Assembly: GCA_003219395.1 (NCBI GenBank)
Contig: QHOR01000282.1
Location: 1-6,240 of the forward strand
From: Verrucomicrobiota bacterium
Lineage (GTDB): Bacteria > Verrucomicrobiota > Verrucomicrobiia > Chthoniobacterales > UBA10450
Reading direction: 5' to 3'
Length of the DNA stretch: 6,240 nucleotides
Each line of letters opens with the position of its first letter. Positions within the stretch are counted from its first letter, which is position 1. The translations under genes and the position numbers were made by a program. Of this stretch, positions 6,125 to 6,240 are shown in pieces. The notes under the pieces were generated by a model. That model did no database searches. It saw nothing but the letters and a program-made list of their open reading frames with translations, and was not told the DNA's origin.

Positions 6125-6240
6125 CTACGGCGGTGTTGGTCGAGGATGCGGCGTCGGGCGCCGCCTGGGGATGACTCTTGGTATAGCAGTAGGTGTGGGT
6201 CGCTGTAGGCGTTGGTGTTGTTGTTGGGTGGCCGCGAACT
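6125..6240 (-). CDS. C-terminal tail of a further Pro/Thr-tailed protein, partial, apparent frame slip
   Basis: Only the extreme C-terminus is in the window; the body lies beyond the right edge and cannot be identified. Ending at TAG (6127-6125), the reading gives PRVIPRRRPTPHPRPTPP, clearly the tail shared with the three genes to the left. Upstream of about 6200 this frame gives a Gln-rich stretch, while a neighbouring frame gives GHPTTTPTPTAT, the expected Pro/Thr spacer. A one-base insertion or two-base loss near 6196-6202 would reconcile them. Without correction, the spacer frame runs on through an unrelated sequence to a TGA at 6116-6114, inside the adjacent heptamer array. Inference rests on about 110 bases. 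Confidence 0.6.
   Translation of the reverse strand, partial: FAATQQQHQRLQRPTPTAIPRVIPRRRPTPHPRPTPP

Overview
The window looks like chromosomal DNA of a free-living Gram-negative bacterium. Signal peptides, a beta-helix protein with a choice-of-anchor Q ending, a HAF-repeat protein, a kelch-type propeller and Pro/Thr tails are a combination I associate with Verrucomicrobiota (Chthoniobacterales/Spartobacteria-like soil lineages). That placement is inference, since no rRNA or other marker gene is present. All six genes recognised lie on the minus strand. I see no tRNA, rRNA, CRISPR array, transposase or phage gene.

Layout from left to right, which is downstream to upstream for the genes: (1) 1-463, the N-terminal 154 residues of an unrecognised exported protein that runs off the left edge. 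(2) 735-1841, a complete AI-2E/PerM-family membrane protein. (3) 2104-3231, a complete secreted HAF-repeat protein. (4) 3337-4593, a secreted parallel beta-helix protein broken by two frame disruptions. (5) 4658-5992, a complete secreted protein with seven 49-residue kelch-like repeats. (6) 6125-6240, only the C-terminal tail of a further protein, with an apparent frame slip.

The striking feature is the run of genes 3 to 6. Three have clearly different beta-rich bodies (HAF, beta-helix, propeller), and the body of the fourth lies outside the window. All four end in the same kind of Pro/Thr spacer followed by a basic motif close to PRATPRPRPTPHPRPTP(R). Codons in these tails differ between genes while the residues are kept, so the tail appears selected as protein. 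It resembles a shared surface-sorting or anchoring signal but matches neither PEP-CTERM nor LPXTG. It is my best candidate for an undescribed system.

A second layer is non-coding. The gap just downstream of each of the five right-hand genes holds a degenerate tandem array with a 7-bp period (units like AATCACT or AATGACG, + strand). A separate 10-bp-period block abuts one array. The word AATCACTAGTCAC occurs exactly in three of the gaps. The gaps are short (64-271 bp), so genes 3-6 may be co-transcribed, but no convincing shared promoter was found.
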